From positions 3,472,001 to 3,536,000 of the forward strand of contig NC_050104.1 in NCBI RefSeq assembly GCF_902167145.1: 64,000 nucleotides of DNA, read 5' to 3'. Shown here one piece after another: positions 21,090 to 30,320 of the stretch. The notes under the pieces are model-generated. The model was given only the letters and a program-made list of their open reading frames with translations, was not told where the DNA came from and did no database searches. Position 1 is the stretch's first letter. Every line of letters starts with the position of its first letter. This DNA is from Zea mays (lineage: Eukaryota; Streptophyta; Magnoliopsida; Poales; Poaceae). A program made the position numbers and the translations under genes.

Positions 21090-24000
21090 CTACATCGGCT
21101 CAACCTTAGGAATAATCCCCATCTCTCTATAATTAAACAACATTATCCTAAGCTCCTCACCCGCAAAAAGGCTTCGCAGCTCCCCTTCCCCTGCACCAGC
21201 GGCGGCCGGCAAAGACAGCAGCTCCTGCCGACCAGCCCTGCTAACGCGGAGCCGGGCCCCTTCCTCCGCACTAATCCTACGCTTTGCAACCGCCCTTCGT
21301 CGTCGGTGCCCGGTGCTAGGACCGGGCACGTCTGGCGCGTCCGCAGCGTGTGGCGCAGCCTCCGCCGCAGCCACGTCCAAGGCCGCAAAATAATCCAAGT
21401 CCCCCTCCGAAGACTCCTCAGTCCACTCAACCGAGCTCCCAGAGTCAGTAAAATCACAAAACTCAGAAACAGACCCACCATATTCATTTCCATCTTTCGC
21501 GGTCGAAGCCGCCAAAAACTCAGTAGTAGCGGTTGCGTGCGCAGGCCCAAAATCTCGAACCTGCGCAGCAACCAAAATTCAGTACAACATCCAAAAATTC
21601 CTCAACCCTAAACACCACATATGCCACCTGCGAAGGCCCTGCCGCTGCGGGAGCCTCCGCCGAGGCCTCCGCCGCTGCCTCCGCCCCCACCTCCGCTGGA
21701 TCTTCAGCGCTCGGCACAGCAGCTGCGGGGGCATCGGGCGCGCCTTCGGCCACCTTTGGGGGAAGGTCTTCGCCGGCCGCAGCAGGTGCAGGGGCGCCTG
21801 GTGCATCTTCCGCGGTCTCCGGGGTCGGTCCGGGGGCGACTCCAGTCGCGGCCTCCGCAGGGGTCGTCTCCGGGTCAGGCAGCGCGCTGTTCAGCGCCCC
21901 GAAGTCGTCCACCCGCTCGCCACGCTCCGCCTAAGACAAAACGCACAAAAATTCAGCAAACACACGCACAGACCGCATCCAGCAAACGCCGAGCAAACGA
22001 CAACGTTACCTGAGCCCTCGCAGCCGCGGCCCGCGCCCGGACCACCTCACAACCGTATGAACTCCACATCCGGTCATAGAGGGCCCCGGCGGATTCCTTC
22101 ACCACGGGGTCTTCGACCTCAAAGATATCTCGCCCAAAATCCTCATCTGCCTGGTCGAGGGCCTCAAAGTGCCGGCAGCCTTCGCGAGAGAGCGCGTTCA
22201 TTGCTGCCTCGCAGGTGACCAGGGAGGTGAACGCCATCAACCCCGCCAAGACAGTGGGGAGCTCCTGCAGTTCCTCCTGCACCCATTCCAGACAGCGAAG
22301 TCCGGCCTCTCGCTCCGGCACCTCGAAGTCACCCGTCCGCACACCTAGCTCGCGGTATGCAGTCATGAGCTGCGTGCGCGTCCGTTCGGCCTCCGCTCGC
22401 ATCGCGGCCTCGGCCCCCTCCGCGCGGCTCTCCAGGGCAGTAAGCCGCCGCTGCAGCTCTCCGGCGAGCTCCTTGGCGATATTGCCTTCCGCCCGCGCCA
22501 GCCTGGCCTCCGCCTGAGCAGCCTGCTCTTTGGCGATGGCTTCGTTGGCCTCCCTCCTCTCCCCCGCCATCTGGCGCCGGAGGTCAGCCTTCTCCTTCTT
22601 CAGGGCGGCCACCTTCTCCGACAGTTTGCGGCACTTGCTGTCGGAGGCCGATTTCTCACGAACAGCGTCAGCATGTTGCGTCCGAAGTCTCTCGACCTCG
22701 GCAGACAAAGCTGCCGTAAGGGCCCCCGACGCGGTGCGGCTGGTGAAGTCAGCCACCTGTAGAACACACGTAAGGCCGTTGCGTAAAAAAAAGAGAGGGG
22801 GGCGGAGAGGGCATAGCTCGGCGGACCTGACTCAGCGCCTCCGTCGCTCGACTCAACGCCTCCGTCGCTCCCCTCAGCCGGCGGGTCGCCACGCCCGCCT
22901 CGTCCCTGACCAGCGCGAGGGCAGACACCTCGCCTCCGGCGCCAAGGGTCTCTCCCCCCGCCTTCGGCGCTGGCGCAGCCGTCGCGATCGCCGCGCCAGG
23001 CATAACCAGAGCAAGCGGGCCCTCGTCCGACCCTGCAACGCGTCAACAAATTAAAAAAAACGTGTGTATATATTTATATAGACTTACCCCCAAGATAATC
23101 CTCCACATTAATCTCGGTGCCGAAGTCGGCAACGCGTTTGCCGGCGGCGGTAACGTTCGGGCCGCCTTCGCAGCCTCCGCCACTCCGCTGACAGACGGCA
23201 CCACCTTCGTCAGCGTGGGGCCTCCGGCGCCCACCGTCACCTCCGGCGCCTTGCCAGGCGCAGAGGCGCCCACCTTCGCCGGCAGCGGCGGCTTGCCTCC
23301 GCCGGAGGCCTCCGCCTTCGCCGTTCCCCGCTGCCTCTTCGGCCGAGCTTCGTGAACCCTCACAGTCGCCTGGCGTTTACGCGCCGCCCCTTGGCGATCC
23401 TTGTCCATCACTGCCCACACAACATGACCGATATTTCGCCCATAAGGAAAAACTCTCCACCGATGAACCATACGAGATGTAAAACAGTCCTCCTCAGCCG
23501 CGCAGGGGATAGGAATGTCTTTAGGCCAACAACCCCCGGTAACCCTCAGCATCCGAGCCGAAGACTCCCGGAGCTCGGGCGAAGACATCCTCTCCCCCGG
23601 GGCCGCACACGTCCTCATTAACTCTCTAGCGAAACTATCAGACACCCCAAGTCTTCCCATCGCAGTACCTAATTTTCTCTTTTTCAAGGAGGCGGCGGCC
23701 ACCAGCGCAGGGTCGCCTCCAGTCTCCACCGCCGGTTTCTTCCCACGGCGGTCCGCTTCGTCTTGACCAGGGTAGCCGTCGTACGGCAGTTGATTTAATT
23801 CGAAGACCCTGTTCAAACGTTCATTTGACCCGCGGATGTCAAAGCTGCGCTGGCCTTCCGTCCTCGGCACATAACGCCCCACGAGCCGCACCGCCAAGTC
23901 CTCCGCATCACGCACAAAGGCGGCCGGGTCACGGTTTCGCAAATTCAGTGCGAAGGCAGGACTTCGCACCACCCTTCCTCCGTGAAAGGGCATCTGGCGA

Positions 24001-24803
24001 GGGCATACTTCGCCCAGCGCCCAGCCGTGCGCCAAGGGCCAGACCCCGTACGCCACGAACTCTTCAACTAAATCTCGATCGCTGCTCTGACCGGCGGCGC
24101 ACCGAAGGGCCCCTTCGTCTGCATCATCTTCTGCTACTTCATAAGGCGGATACGCAGAGTAATAGTGAGAGCACATTTCGGACACGGGGAGCCCGTTATG
24201 GCCTTCGACAGTAGCCTCAGCAACATAAAACCAAAATTCATTCCAATTGCCCCACTTGTTGCGGGCGCACGGGACCAACTCCACTACTGGCATTGTGGTC
24301 TTGCCGGTCTTCGGCGTGAATGTGCATGACCCGAACTGGGCAACTCCGTCCTCAACCATCCTTTTCTGCCAATGCAAACAATAATTCTTCGCAAAAACTT
24401 CAACTGACGGCTGTCCGCCGTACGAAGTCGTCGCCCAGACATACTTCGCCAGCGCCACTATGGCGTTCGGTGTCAGCTGATGTATTTGAACGCTGAATCT
24501 ACGCAGGACTTCGCTGACAAAACGGTGCGCAGGCAAGCGGAGTCCGGCGACGAAGAACGCCTCGAAAACAACCAACTCGCCCTCTGGTTCGGGGACCTCC
24601 TCCGTCCCCGGAGCACGAGCGACTCCGCCGCCAAAGTAGCCCAACCGCTGCATATCTTCAATACGGGCTGACGTCATCCGCGACACACCAAATTCAACAG
24701 AGTCGCCGGCGCGCAACTCCTCCACCACCACGTTACTCAACGTCTCCTCAGACGAGGCGGCGGCCGGCGGCGCAGCGTCGGCGGAAGAAGAAGAGGATGG
24801 CAT
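21090..24803 (-). CDS. Five-exon antisense gene of the Tat element, PF04195-like
   Basis: Minus-strand exons: 24803-23088 (572 codons), about 23032-22827, 22756-22010, 21930-21628 and 21560-21090. Junctions 2/3, 3/4 and 4/5 are GT-AG and lie between codons (donors GTCCGC, GTAACG, GTGGCA; acceptors TCTACAG, GTCTTAG, TGCGCAG). Exon 1 ends at a strong GTAAGT donor, but the best acceptor (GTTGCAG, 23033) leaves the frame one base out; either a G was lost in the G-run at the donor or another acceptor (GACGAG, exon from 23021) is used. The product would be about 1,140 residues: a PF04195-like domain in exon 1 (FVAGLRLPAHRF, IHQLTPNAI), basic tail, coiled coil in exon 3, alanine/proline-rich linker in exon 4 and an acidic/basic C-terminus. 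Function unknown. The gene at 2024-5174 is homologous and lies in the same position and orientation. Confidence 0.7.
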
Positions 24804-24960
24804 TGCTACGTACCGTCGGCGGCGGCGGGCGGTCTGCTTCACTCGAGCCAGAACGCCGGCGAGCAAAGGGAGCAGCGGAGGAAAAGGAGCAGCAAGACGG
24901 CGGGCGGCTAGGGTTTTACGAAGCGCGGAAGGCAGAGTTCAAACAGCGCCGCCCCCGCCC

Positions 24961-24970
24961 CCTTTTATAG
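24961..24970 (-). promoter_or_regulatory. TATA box of the antisense gene
   Basis: On the minus strand this reads CTATAAAAGG, about 158 nt upstream of the ATG at 24803 and about 200 bp inside the 3' LTR. It gives the antisense gene a promoter outside the LTR. The counterpart in the other Tat element is at 5319-5330. Confidence 0.6.
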
Positions 24971-25158
24971 GCAGGGCGCGGCTCTTCGGGAAACCCGCAA
25001 TCCGACAGGCCGCGACGCTTCGGGAAACCCGCAATCCAACAGTACGCCGTCCATCAACGGTCACATCAAATACCCCCGCAGAACCACTTCGAGCGAGGGC
25101 AGCGTCTCCGCCATCTAGCGACGTCTTCGGCACCAGGTGACTTTGTCGAACTGGTCCC

Positions 25159-25170
25159 TCGGAGGGCAAA
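25159..25170 (+). other. Probable polypurine tract
   Basis: CGGAGGGCAAA lies directly before the 3' LTR, where plus-strand DNA synthesis would be primed. It is short and imperfect. Confidence 0.5.
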
Positions 25171-25645
25171 TGTTGGGGCGAAGGCAAAGACGCCACCCTT
25201 CGCTCGAGGCCTTCGCTGCAGCCGCCGGTCCGACGGAGACAAAGCGGGCAGGGACACCCTTCGCAGGACTCGGCACTTTGACGAAGGCCTGCGGCGACGT
25301 CCTACCACGGCGCGTCCTCGTTCAGTCCCAAGGCCCACGTGTGATCTGGCCCATTGTAACGGGCCCCGCGTGGCCGCCTCTGTATTACGGGCCTAACTTG
25401 TAAAGGAATACTTGTAATTACGGTCTGTAACCCTGCTTTATGGGAATATTCTGGGGATAAAATAGGTGCCTGAGGGCACATGCGTCCTTAACACAAGACG
25501 CTGGGCACTCAGATACCTATAAATACCCCCGCATAGTGCCCGTGAGAGGCTAGATGAACAGAGCTATTGCCCCCGTGCACGTAACCCTGTTGTCACCACT
25601 ATTCACCCTTGTTGGCCTTCTTGCTGCTGTGAGCGAGTTCCAACA
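25171..25645 (+). repeat. 3' LTR of the Tat-lineage Gypsy
   Basis: 475 bp, same ends as the 5' LTR, three substitutions from it, followed directly by the ATGAG target duplication. Confidence 0.95.
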
Positions 25646-25650
25646 ATGAG

Positions 25651-26022
25651 GACAAAGAGAAGCCAAGTTATGTTTGCAAACTAGACAAAGCTCTTTATGG
25701 TCTAAAACAAGCTCCTCGGGCCTGGTATGCAAGGTTGAGTAAGAAACTTTTTGATCTTGGTTTTAGAAGTTCCAAGGCCGACACTTCCCTATTTTTCTAT
25801 AATAGCAAAGATGTGTCTATGTTTATCCTTATATATGTAGATGACATAATTGTGGCAAGCTCAAAGCAAGAAGCTGTTTCAGCACTACTGAAAAAATCTG
25901 CAGGAAGAATTTGCTCTAAAGGACTTAGGGAATCTTCACTACTTCCTTGGTATAGAGGTAAACAAGACACAAAACGGTATACTGTTAACACAGGAAAAAT
26001 ATGCAACTGATTTACTACGGAG
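25651..26022 (+). pseudogene. Copia reverse transcriptase continued (inverted segment), frameshifted
   Basis: The Copia reading resumes after the Gypsy insertion with [17 protein letters not shown], then the catalytic box YVDDIIVAS (about 25838-25862). From 25864 it enters the 158-bp segment duplicated at 11057-11214; one extra A near 25895 shifts the frame. The Copia sequence on this strand ends at 26022, where the strand switches back. Confidence 0.88.
25864..26022. repeat. Inverted duplication at the right edge of the Copia inversion
   Basis: The reverse complement of 11057-11214, with a one-base length difference. It adjoins the gag N-terminal part on the minus strand. Confidence 0.88.
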
Positions 26023-26268
26023 CAAGAATCCTAGGACCTGTTGGTCTGTGGTCTTCCAGTCCTCCCATGCCGGATTGGGAACGTCGACGTCCTTGTCCTT
26101 GATGGTGGTCGCCGGAGCTGCAGCAGCACCCGTGAGGTAACCCTCTAGGCGCACACCCCTGACGACGGCTAGGACTTGCATCTTCCAGAGTTGATAGTTC
26201 CCCTTGGCCAGTTTCTCAGAAACAGCTTGACCGACGAGGGGATTGATAATTGCAGCAGTGCTCGACAT
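26023..26268 (-). pseudogene. Copia gag N-terminus
   Basis: On the minus strand the ATG at 26268 starts MSSTAAIINPLVGQ and continues through the gag-type GNYQLWKMQVLAVVRG motif to about codon 82. There the Copia sequence breaks off; the following codons ([10 protein letters not shown]) are at 11215 on the plus strand. The ATG lies about 30 bases after the primer-binding site. Confidence 0.88.
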
Positions 26269-26298
26269 GATGATTCTCTGGTGGATTTTGGTGTTTAT

Positions 26299-26317
26299 GG
26301 ATTGGCTCTGATTACCA
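26299..26317 (-). other. Primer-binding site of the Copia element
   Basis: On the minus strand the sequence next to the LTR is TGGTAATCAGAGCCAATCC, close to the initiator-methionine tRNA binding site TGGTATCAGAGC used by many plant Copia elements, with one inserted A. It shows the right-hand LTR is the 5' LTR. Confidence 0.75.
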
Positions 26318-26559
26318 TAAAGAATATCAGAGGCGCTGGAAGAGATTGGAAAACACCGCGATGCCCCTGGCCGGTGTGCTGCATGTTTATATATGGGCAA
26401 TAACAACCATTGCCGTGGTTTACATTTGGATAATCATGAGTCTGTTTCAGATAATCACGCAGAGTTGGTTACACGAGATAAACTCTAATACAATCGACTA
26501 TATGAGATAAGATTGATATACTAACTCTGCGTTATCTGTTACAGGCGCTTTGCTTTACA
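26318..26559 (-). repeat. LTR of the Copia element (5' LTR)
   Basis: 242 bp, followed by the TACAC duplication at 26560-26564. Three substitutions from the partner at 10041-10282. Confidence 0.9.
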
Positions 26560-26609
26560 TACACTCTATTTGGAAAAAAACACTGTTGAACTATAGTACT
26601 TCCTCCGGG

Positions 26610-27300
26610 TTCAAATGAATTGACTTTCTGGTTGTTTTAGAGATTGCTCAAATTTCGCATACACACTTCTCAAAACTAACTAGAGGAAAACATCCTATCT
26701 TTCCATCAAAAATGCATACCCCATTCCCATCAAACCTTGGTCGAGCACATAAGAACATCATTTAGGACAGTTATTCTTATTCCGGCATGTTATCAGTGGC
26801 TCATCTTCATCTAGAAGAAGGTAGTATCGCTTTGATTTTCTAGTAAGGAAGAACCATTTCTCATCAATGAAGATAGTGTCAAATAATGCCTTAAATCTTG
26901 GATATTTGGTATGCTTTTAGGCTCAAGCATATTAACACACCACTGCAGCCTAGCTTGCTTGTTTGCTTCGGTTAAGTGCAACTTGATACTATTTGCATGC
27001 TTTTAATAATACCTTGTTTTAGAGATCTCAACAATTTGGACTTGCTCACATGTAAAATAGCACATACATCTTCCTGACTTGTTCTATCTTTTAGAGCAGT
27101 GTTTTCGGTGCTTCTAAATCCAGAGGAACTGGTTTACGGCCAAAACTCTACCACGGCTCTTAGCATAAACATCAACAATAATAATGCCTTGATCAAGAGA
27201 TTGCTTACCATCGTGCCATATATGTTGCACAGTTCTTATTTTGTATCATGCCTCATAAGCTTTCCATTTTTACTTCTTGCCAACAAGACTTGATATACTT
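26610..27300 (-). pseudogene. Relic of a mariner-like (Tc1/mariner) transposase
   Basis: On the minus strand, stretches in different frames match plant mariner-like transposases. A helix-turn-helix remnant (SKSKLLRSLKQG, about 27015-27055) comes first, then an EANKQARLQWCVNML-like linker (about 26930-26985), then the catalytic-core segment IDEKWFFLTRKSKRYYLLLD (about 26815-26868), which holds the first catalytic aspartate. Stops and frame changes separate them, so it is dead. A Stowaway-like CTTCCTCCGGGTTC at 26613 may be the element's end. Plant mariners mobilise Stowaway MITEs. Confidence 0.7.
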
Positions 27301-27692
27301 GTTTCTTCACTTCACCTGGAGTATCTTTGCTACCTAAAAATATTCATAGTGCTCTAAATGGTAAACGTAAAAAATGGTAACAGTGGGTGATACTATATTA
27401 AGGCATATATCACTAACTATTATAAGGAGTTGTTTTTTGCCACATGATGATAAGAATTTTTGACTAGTGGAGAACTGAATACAACATATCACACATGTAA
27501 GGAGGACATGCTCCTCTTGTGGAATGGTTCACATATGCATAGCGCCTCTCTTACACATTTGTCATAGCTTCATATAAAAGAATTAACCTAGAGGTACTAC
27601 TTATTAAGTGACAAATATTATAAATTGACCCCCCCCCCCCCCTCACTCCTAAACTTTCAAAAATATATGACATGTTTAGTTCACTTCTCTTA
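27301..27692. other. Non-coding spacer
   Basis: AT-rich, no coding sequence or clear repeat. It includes a run of 14 C at 27629-27642. Confidence 0.5.
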
Positions 27693-27809
27693 GGGCTAGT
27701 TTGAGAACTTCATTTTCCCAAGTGATTTCTATTTTCCCATAGAAAAATAAACTAATTTCCATTGGAAAAATGGAAATCCCTTGGAAAATTAGGGTTCCCA
27801 AACTAGCCC
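27693..27809. mobile_element. Tourist-like MITE, 117 bp
   Basis: The ends are inverted repeats (GGGCTAGTTTGAGAAC and its near-complement GTTCCCAAACTAGCCC). The element is flanked by TTA on both sides (27690-27692 and 27810-27812), the target duplication of PIF/Harbinger elements. The interior is largely self-complementary. It has no coding sequence. Confidence 0.8.
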
Positions 27810-27812
27810 TTA

Positions 27813-28452
27813 GCATAATGTTGCACCTTGGATCCTCAAAACACTGTTTGTTTGATTGCTTGCACATACACAGTGCCCGCAGTCAAGCCTGTGGGAAACG
27901 CCAGCAACAAGCTTACACATATGTAGCTCACACACTCCTAGATGCCTTTTTTGTTTGTTTTTCTCGTTATATTTTCTAATTAAAAGATTTAATCACCAAA
28001 CCAGTTTCATATATATGTTTCTGACATTTGTGCGAATAAAACTAGACCACTCATACTATATATATATATATATTAAACAAAAAAATATGTGCTTAAGATT
28101 AACAAATAATTAGTGTCTATTGGTATGAAATTGGTGCCTATTACGTAATTTTTACATATAATTAGTGTCTATTAATATATTTCTAATTTTTAATAAGTAT
28201 TCATGCAAGCAACCGAACAACATCTCTAATAAACCATGTTGGACACATGCAACAATCAAAGAGGAGGTATGTTGTTACCCAGACTTGTCAGAGTCAGGCT
28301 CACTAGATTGGAGCCCAGCTCTACCATGCAGTCAACCAAATACGCCCATACTAAATCCACCACTACGACCACACATAGGCCACAAGGGCCAACTACTATA
28401 CATAACTAATAGGTTGGGGTGTTATGATACTCCTAATTCTTATAGCACATAG
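27813..28452. other. Non-coding spacer left of the CACTA block
   Basis: No gene or RNA recognised. Contains a short TA microsatellite near 28060. Confidence 0.5.
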
Positions 28453-28690
28453 CACTATAGATTTTCGATGGCCAAAAGCCGCCAAAAATAAGGGTTTTCC
28501 GCTAAAACTAGCTTATTTTCAGCGGCAATAGGTATATTTTCTGCGGTACCCAACGGCCACGGATAATGAGCCGAAAATAAGTTCCTATTTTCAGTGGCCA
28601 CGCTATTACCATCGAAAATAAGATATTTTCGACGGCCCTCTTTGCCAATGGAAATAATATTGTTATTTTCGTGGGTCTTTTTCAGCCGCT
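28453..28690 (+). mobile_element. Left end of an outer CACTA element (TTTTCGACGGCC family)
   Basis: It starts CACTATAG and contains repeated subterminal words (TTTTCGATGGCC, TTTTCAGCGGC, TTTTCGACGGCC), the arrangement of CACTA ends. The same words occur in reverse at 62905-63033, which ends in GTAGTG. The flanking trinucleotides are TAG and TTG, so the duplication is imperfect. Pairing these two ends is inference. Confidence 0.5.
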
Positions 28691-28954
28691 GGAAATAAAG
28701 ATTTTTTTAAATAAAAAATAAATAAGTAAAAAAATCATATAAATCATAGAACAATTAGGAAAAATCATAGAAAAATTATACAACATCATATAGTTGAGAA
28801 TGCACTTTCCATCACACATGTCCAGAAAGGTCATCTAAATCTTCACAAGTTCAAATATCATCCTAATACAATAACAGTACATATTAGTTCAACTAAGAAG
28901 CAAGTCTAGCTCCTTGTTGTAGTGTTCAGACCTCACAATAGTAACATGACAAAT
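28691..28954. other. Spacer between the CACTA end and the old Sirevirus
   Basis: AT-rich, nothing recognised. It ends in CAAAT next to the Sirevirus LTR. Confidence 0.45.
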
Positions 28955-30279
28955 TGAAAGGGAAATGTGTCATTGGGCTATTTCTACAAATGTTTTGGTG
29001 ATTAAGTGTCCAACACAAATGTTTTGAACTACTTATGTGTTAAACAAGCAAAAGGTGCAAATCAAAGATAAGGTATGTTTTTAGACTTAGTGTATTGTTT
29101 TTGAGTACTAACATGGTTATCTAAGTGCTAGAAACAGTGAGAAAAGAAACTGAAAAGACTTAGCTCTGTGCAGCCAAATTCAGCTCATTCTGGCACACCA
29201 GACTGTCCGGTGATGCACCGGACAGTGTCCGGTGCGCCAGGCTGGTCTCCGGTGAAAGTGTTGTTCTCGGGAATCGACAGTGGCGTACGGCTAAAAATCA
29301 CCGGACTGTCCGGTGAGTCATCCGCGGTGAACTCGTCGCTCTCGGGAAACGGAAAAGGCAACGTGGCTATAATTCACCGGACTGTTCGGTGAGCCAACGG
29401 TCGGCCGCGCAATCTTCGCGCGACGCGTGGCAGCTCCAACGGTCGGCGGGGGGCACCGGACTGTCCGGTGTGCACCGGACAGTGTCCGGTGTGCACCGGA
29501 CAGTGTCCGGTGCGCCAACGGGCCCAGAGCTGCAACGGTCGTCTGTGCCCGATTTGGAAGGAAATCACGCACCGGACATGCTACAGTAGCTATCCGGTGG
29601 CGCACCGGACTGTCTGGTGCGCCACTCGACAGAAGGCAAGGATGGCCTTCCAAGTTTATCTACAACGGATCCTAGCTGCCTTGGGGCTATAAAAGGGACC
29701 CCTAGGCGCATGGAGGAGTCACCTAAGCATTCACTAAGCATTCTAAGACTCCCGCACTCCGCCTCCGCGGAATTGGTCGACTGTGTTAGTGATTTGAGCT
29801 CCGTTTGAGTCGTGAACTCACTGTGCTACGTTTCGAGCTCAAGTCTTGGCTTGTGTGCGTGTGTGTGCTACGGATTTGTGTCTTGTGTGTGTTGCTTTTC
29901 CCAACCTTACTTCGTGCTTTCTTTGTGATCTCTATTGTAAGGGCGAGAGACTCCAATTTGTGGAGATTCCTCGCAAACGGGAACAATACTCTAAAAGAAA
30001 AACCGTGGTATTCAAGTTGATCATCGGATCACTTGAAAGGGGTTGAGTGCAACCCTCGTCCATCGGGACGCCACAACGTGGAAGTAGGCAAGTGCTACTT
30101 GGCCGAACCACGGGATAAAAATCACGCGTCTTGTGTTGCTTTCTCTGTGATTGTTGTGTTCACAAGAACTCGCTTCAAGCTACTTAGCTGTACTAATACT
30201 TATAACTAAGTTTTGTGGCTATTAGTGTTTGATTTTTACAGGATCACCTATTCACCCCCCCCTCCTCTAGGTGCTCTCA
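28955..30279 (+). repeat. 5' LTR of the old Sirevirus
   Basis: 1325 bp. It contains dense CACCGGACTGTCCGGTG palindromes at 29200-29620 and a TATA element (GCTATAAAAGG) at about 29686-29696. Confidence 0.9.
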
Positions 30280-30281
30280 AT

Positions 30282-30292
30282 TGGTATCAAAG
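30282..30292 (+). other. Primer-binding site of the old Sirevirus
   Basis: TGGTATCAAAG begins two bases after the LTR. The young Sirevirus has TGGTATCAGAGC at the same place, so one G has changed to A. Confidence 0.8.
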
Positions 30293-30320
30293 TCGTACTC
30301 TTCATCTAAGGGACTAACTG

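Larger units (their letters stand above)
14003..25645 (+). mobile_element. Nearly complete Tat-lineage Gypsy retrotransposon
   Basis: Two 475-bp LTRs flank the element and it is bounded by a perfect ATGAG duplication (13998-14002 and 25646-25650). The LTRs differ at three positions, all C/T. Between them lie a primer-binding site (TGGCGCCCACCG at about 14480), one gag-pol frame with two RNase H-like regions, an array of 80-bp repeats, an antisense five-exon gene, and a purine-rich tract before the 3' LTR. The second, archaeal-type RNase H is a hallmark of the Tat lineage. At about 1.3e-8 substitutions per site per year (a rate often used for grass LTRs), 3/475 means roughly 0.24 million years. 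The only clear defects are a frameshift at the end of integrase and one antisense exon junction. Confidence 0.93.
10041..26559 (-). mobile_element. Ty1/Copia retrotransposon with an internal inversion and a nested Gypsy
   Basis: Two 242-bp LTRs (10041-10282 and 26318-26559) are flanked by a perfect 5-bp duplication TACAC (10036-10040 and 26560-26564). They differ at 3 of 242 positions. The LTRs, the primer-binding site at 26299-26317, the gag N-terminus and the pol C-terminus all place the element on the minus strand. The central part, from gag codon 83 to the reverse transcriptase, reads on the plus strand, so it has been inverted; a 158-bp piece is duplicated in inverted orientation at the two edges. 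A Gypsy element (14003-25645) sits in the reverse transcriptase inside the inverted part. The element cannot be functional. Confidence 0.9.

Noticed and set aside
23043..23087. C-terminal hydrophobic tail of the antisense exon 1 frame
   Set aside because: It lies beyond a strong GTAAGT donor at 23087 and is more likely intron than a membrane segment.
27629..27642. Run of 14 C
   Set aside because: A simple homopolymer; its length is uncertain from sequencing and it has no further structure.
28919..28924. GTAGTG as a possible CACTA right end
   Set aside because: No subterminal repeats on its left, no matching trinucleotide duplication and no match to the left terminus.
29168..29808. Several frames in the Sirevirus LTR rich in HRTVRCAPD-like peptides (also near 36909-37517, 46542-47068 and 54195-54723)
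   Set aside because: They are translations of the CCGGACTGTCCGG palindromes on both strands, not genes.
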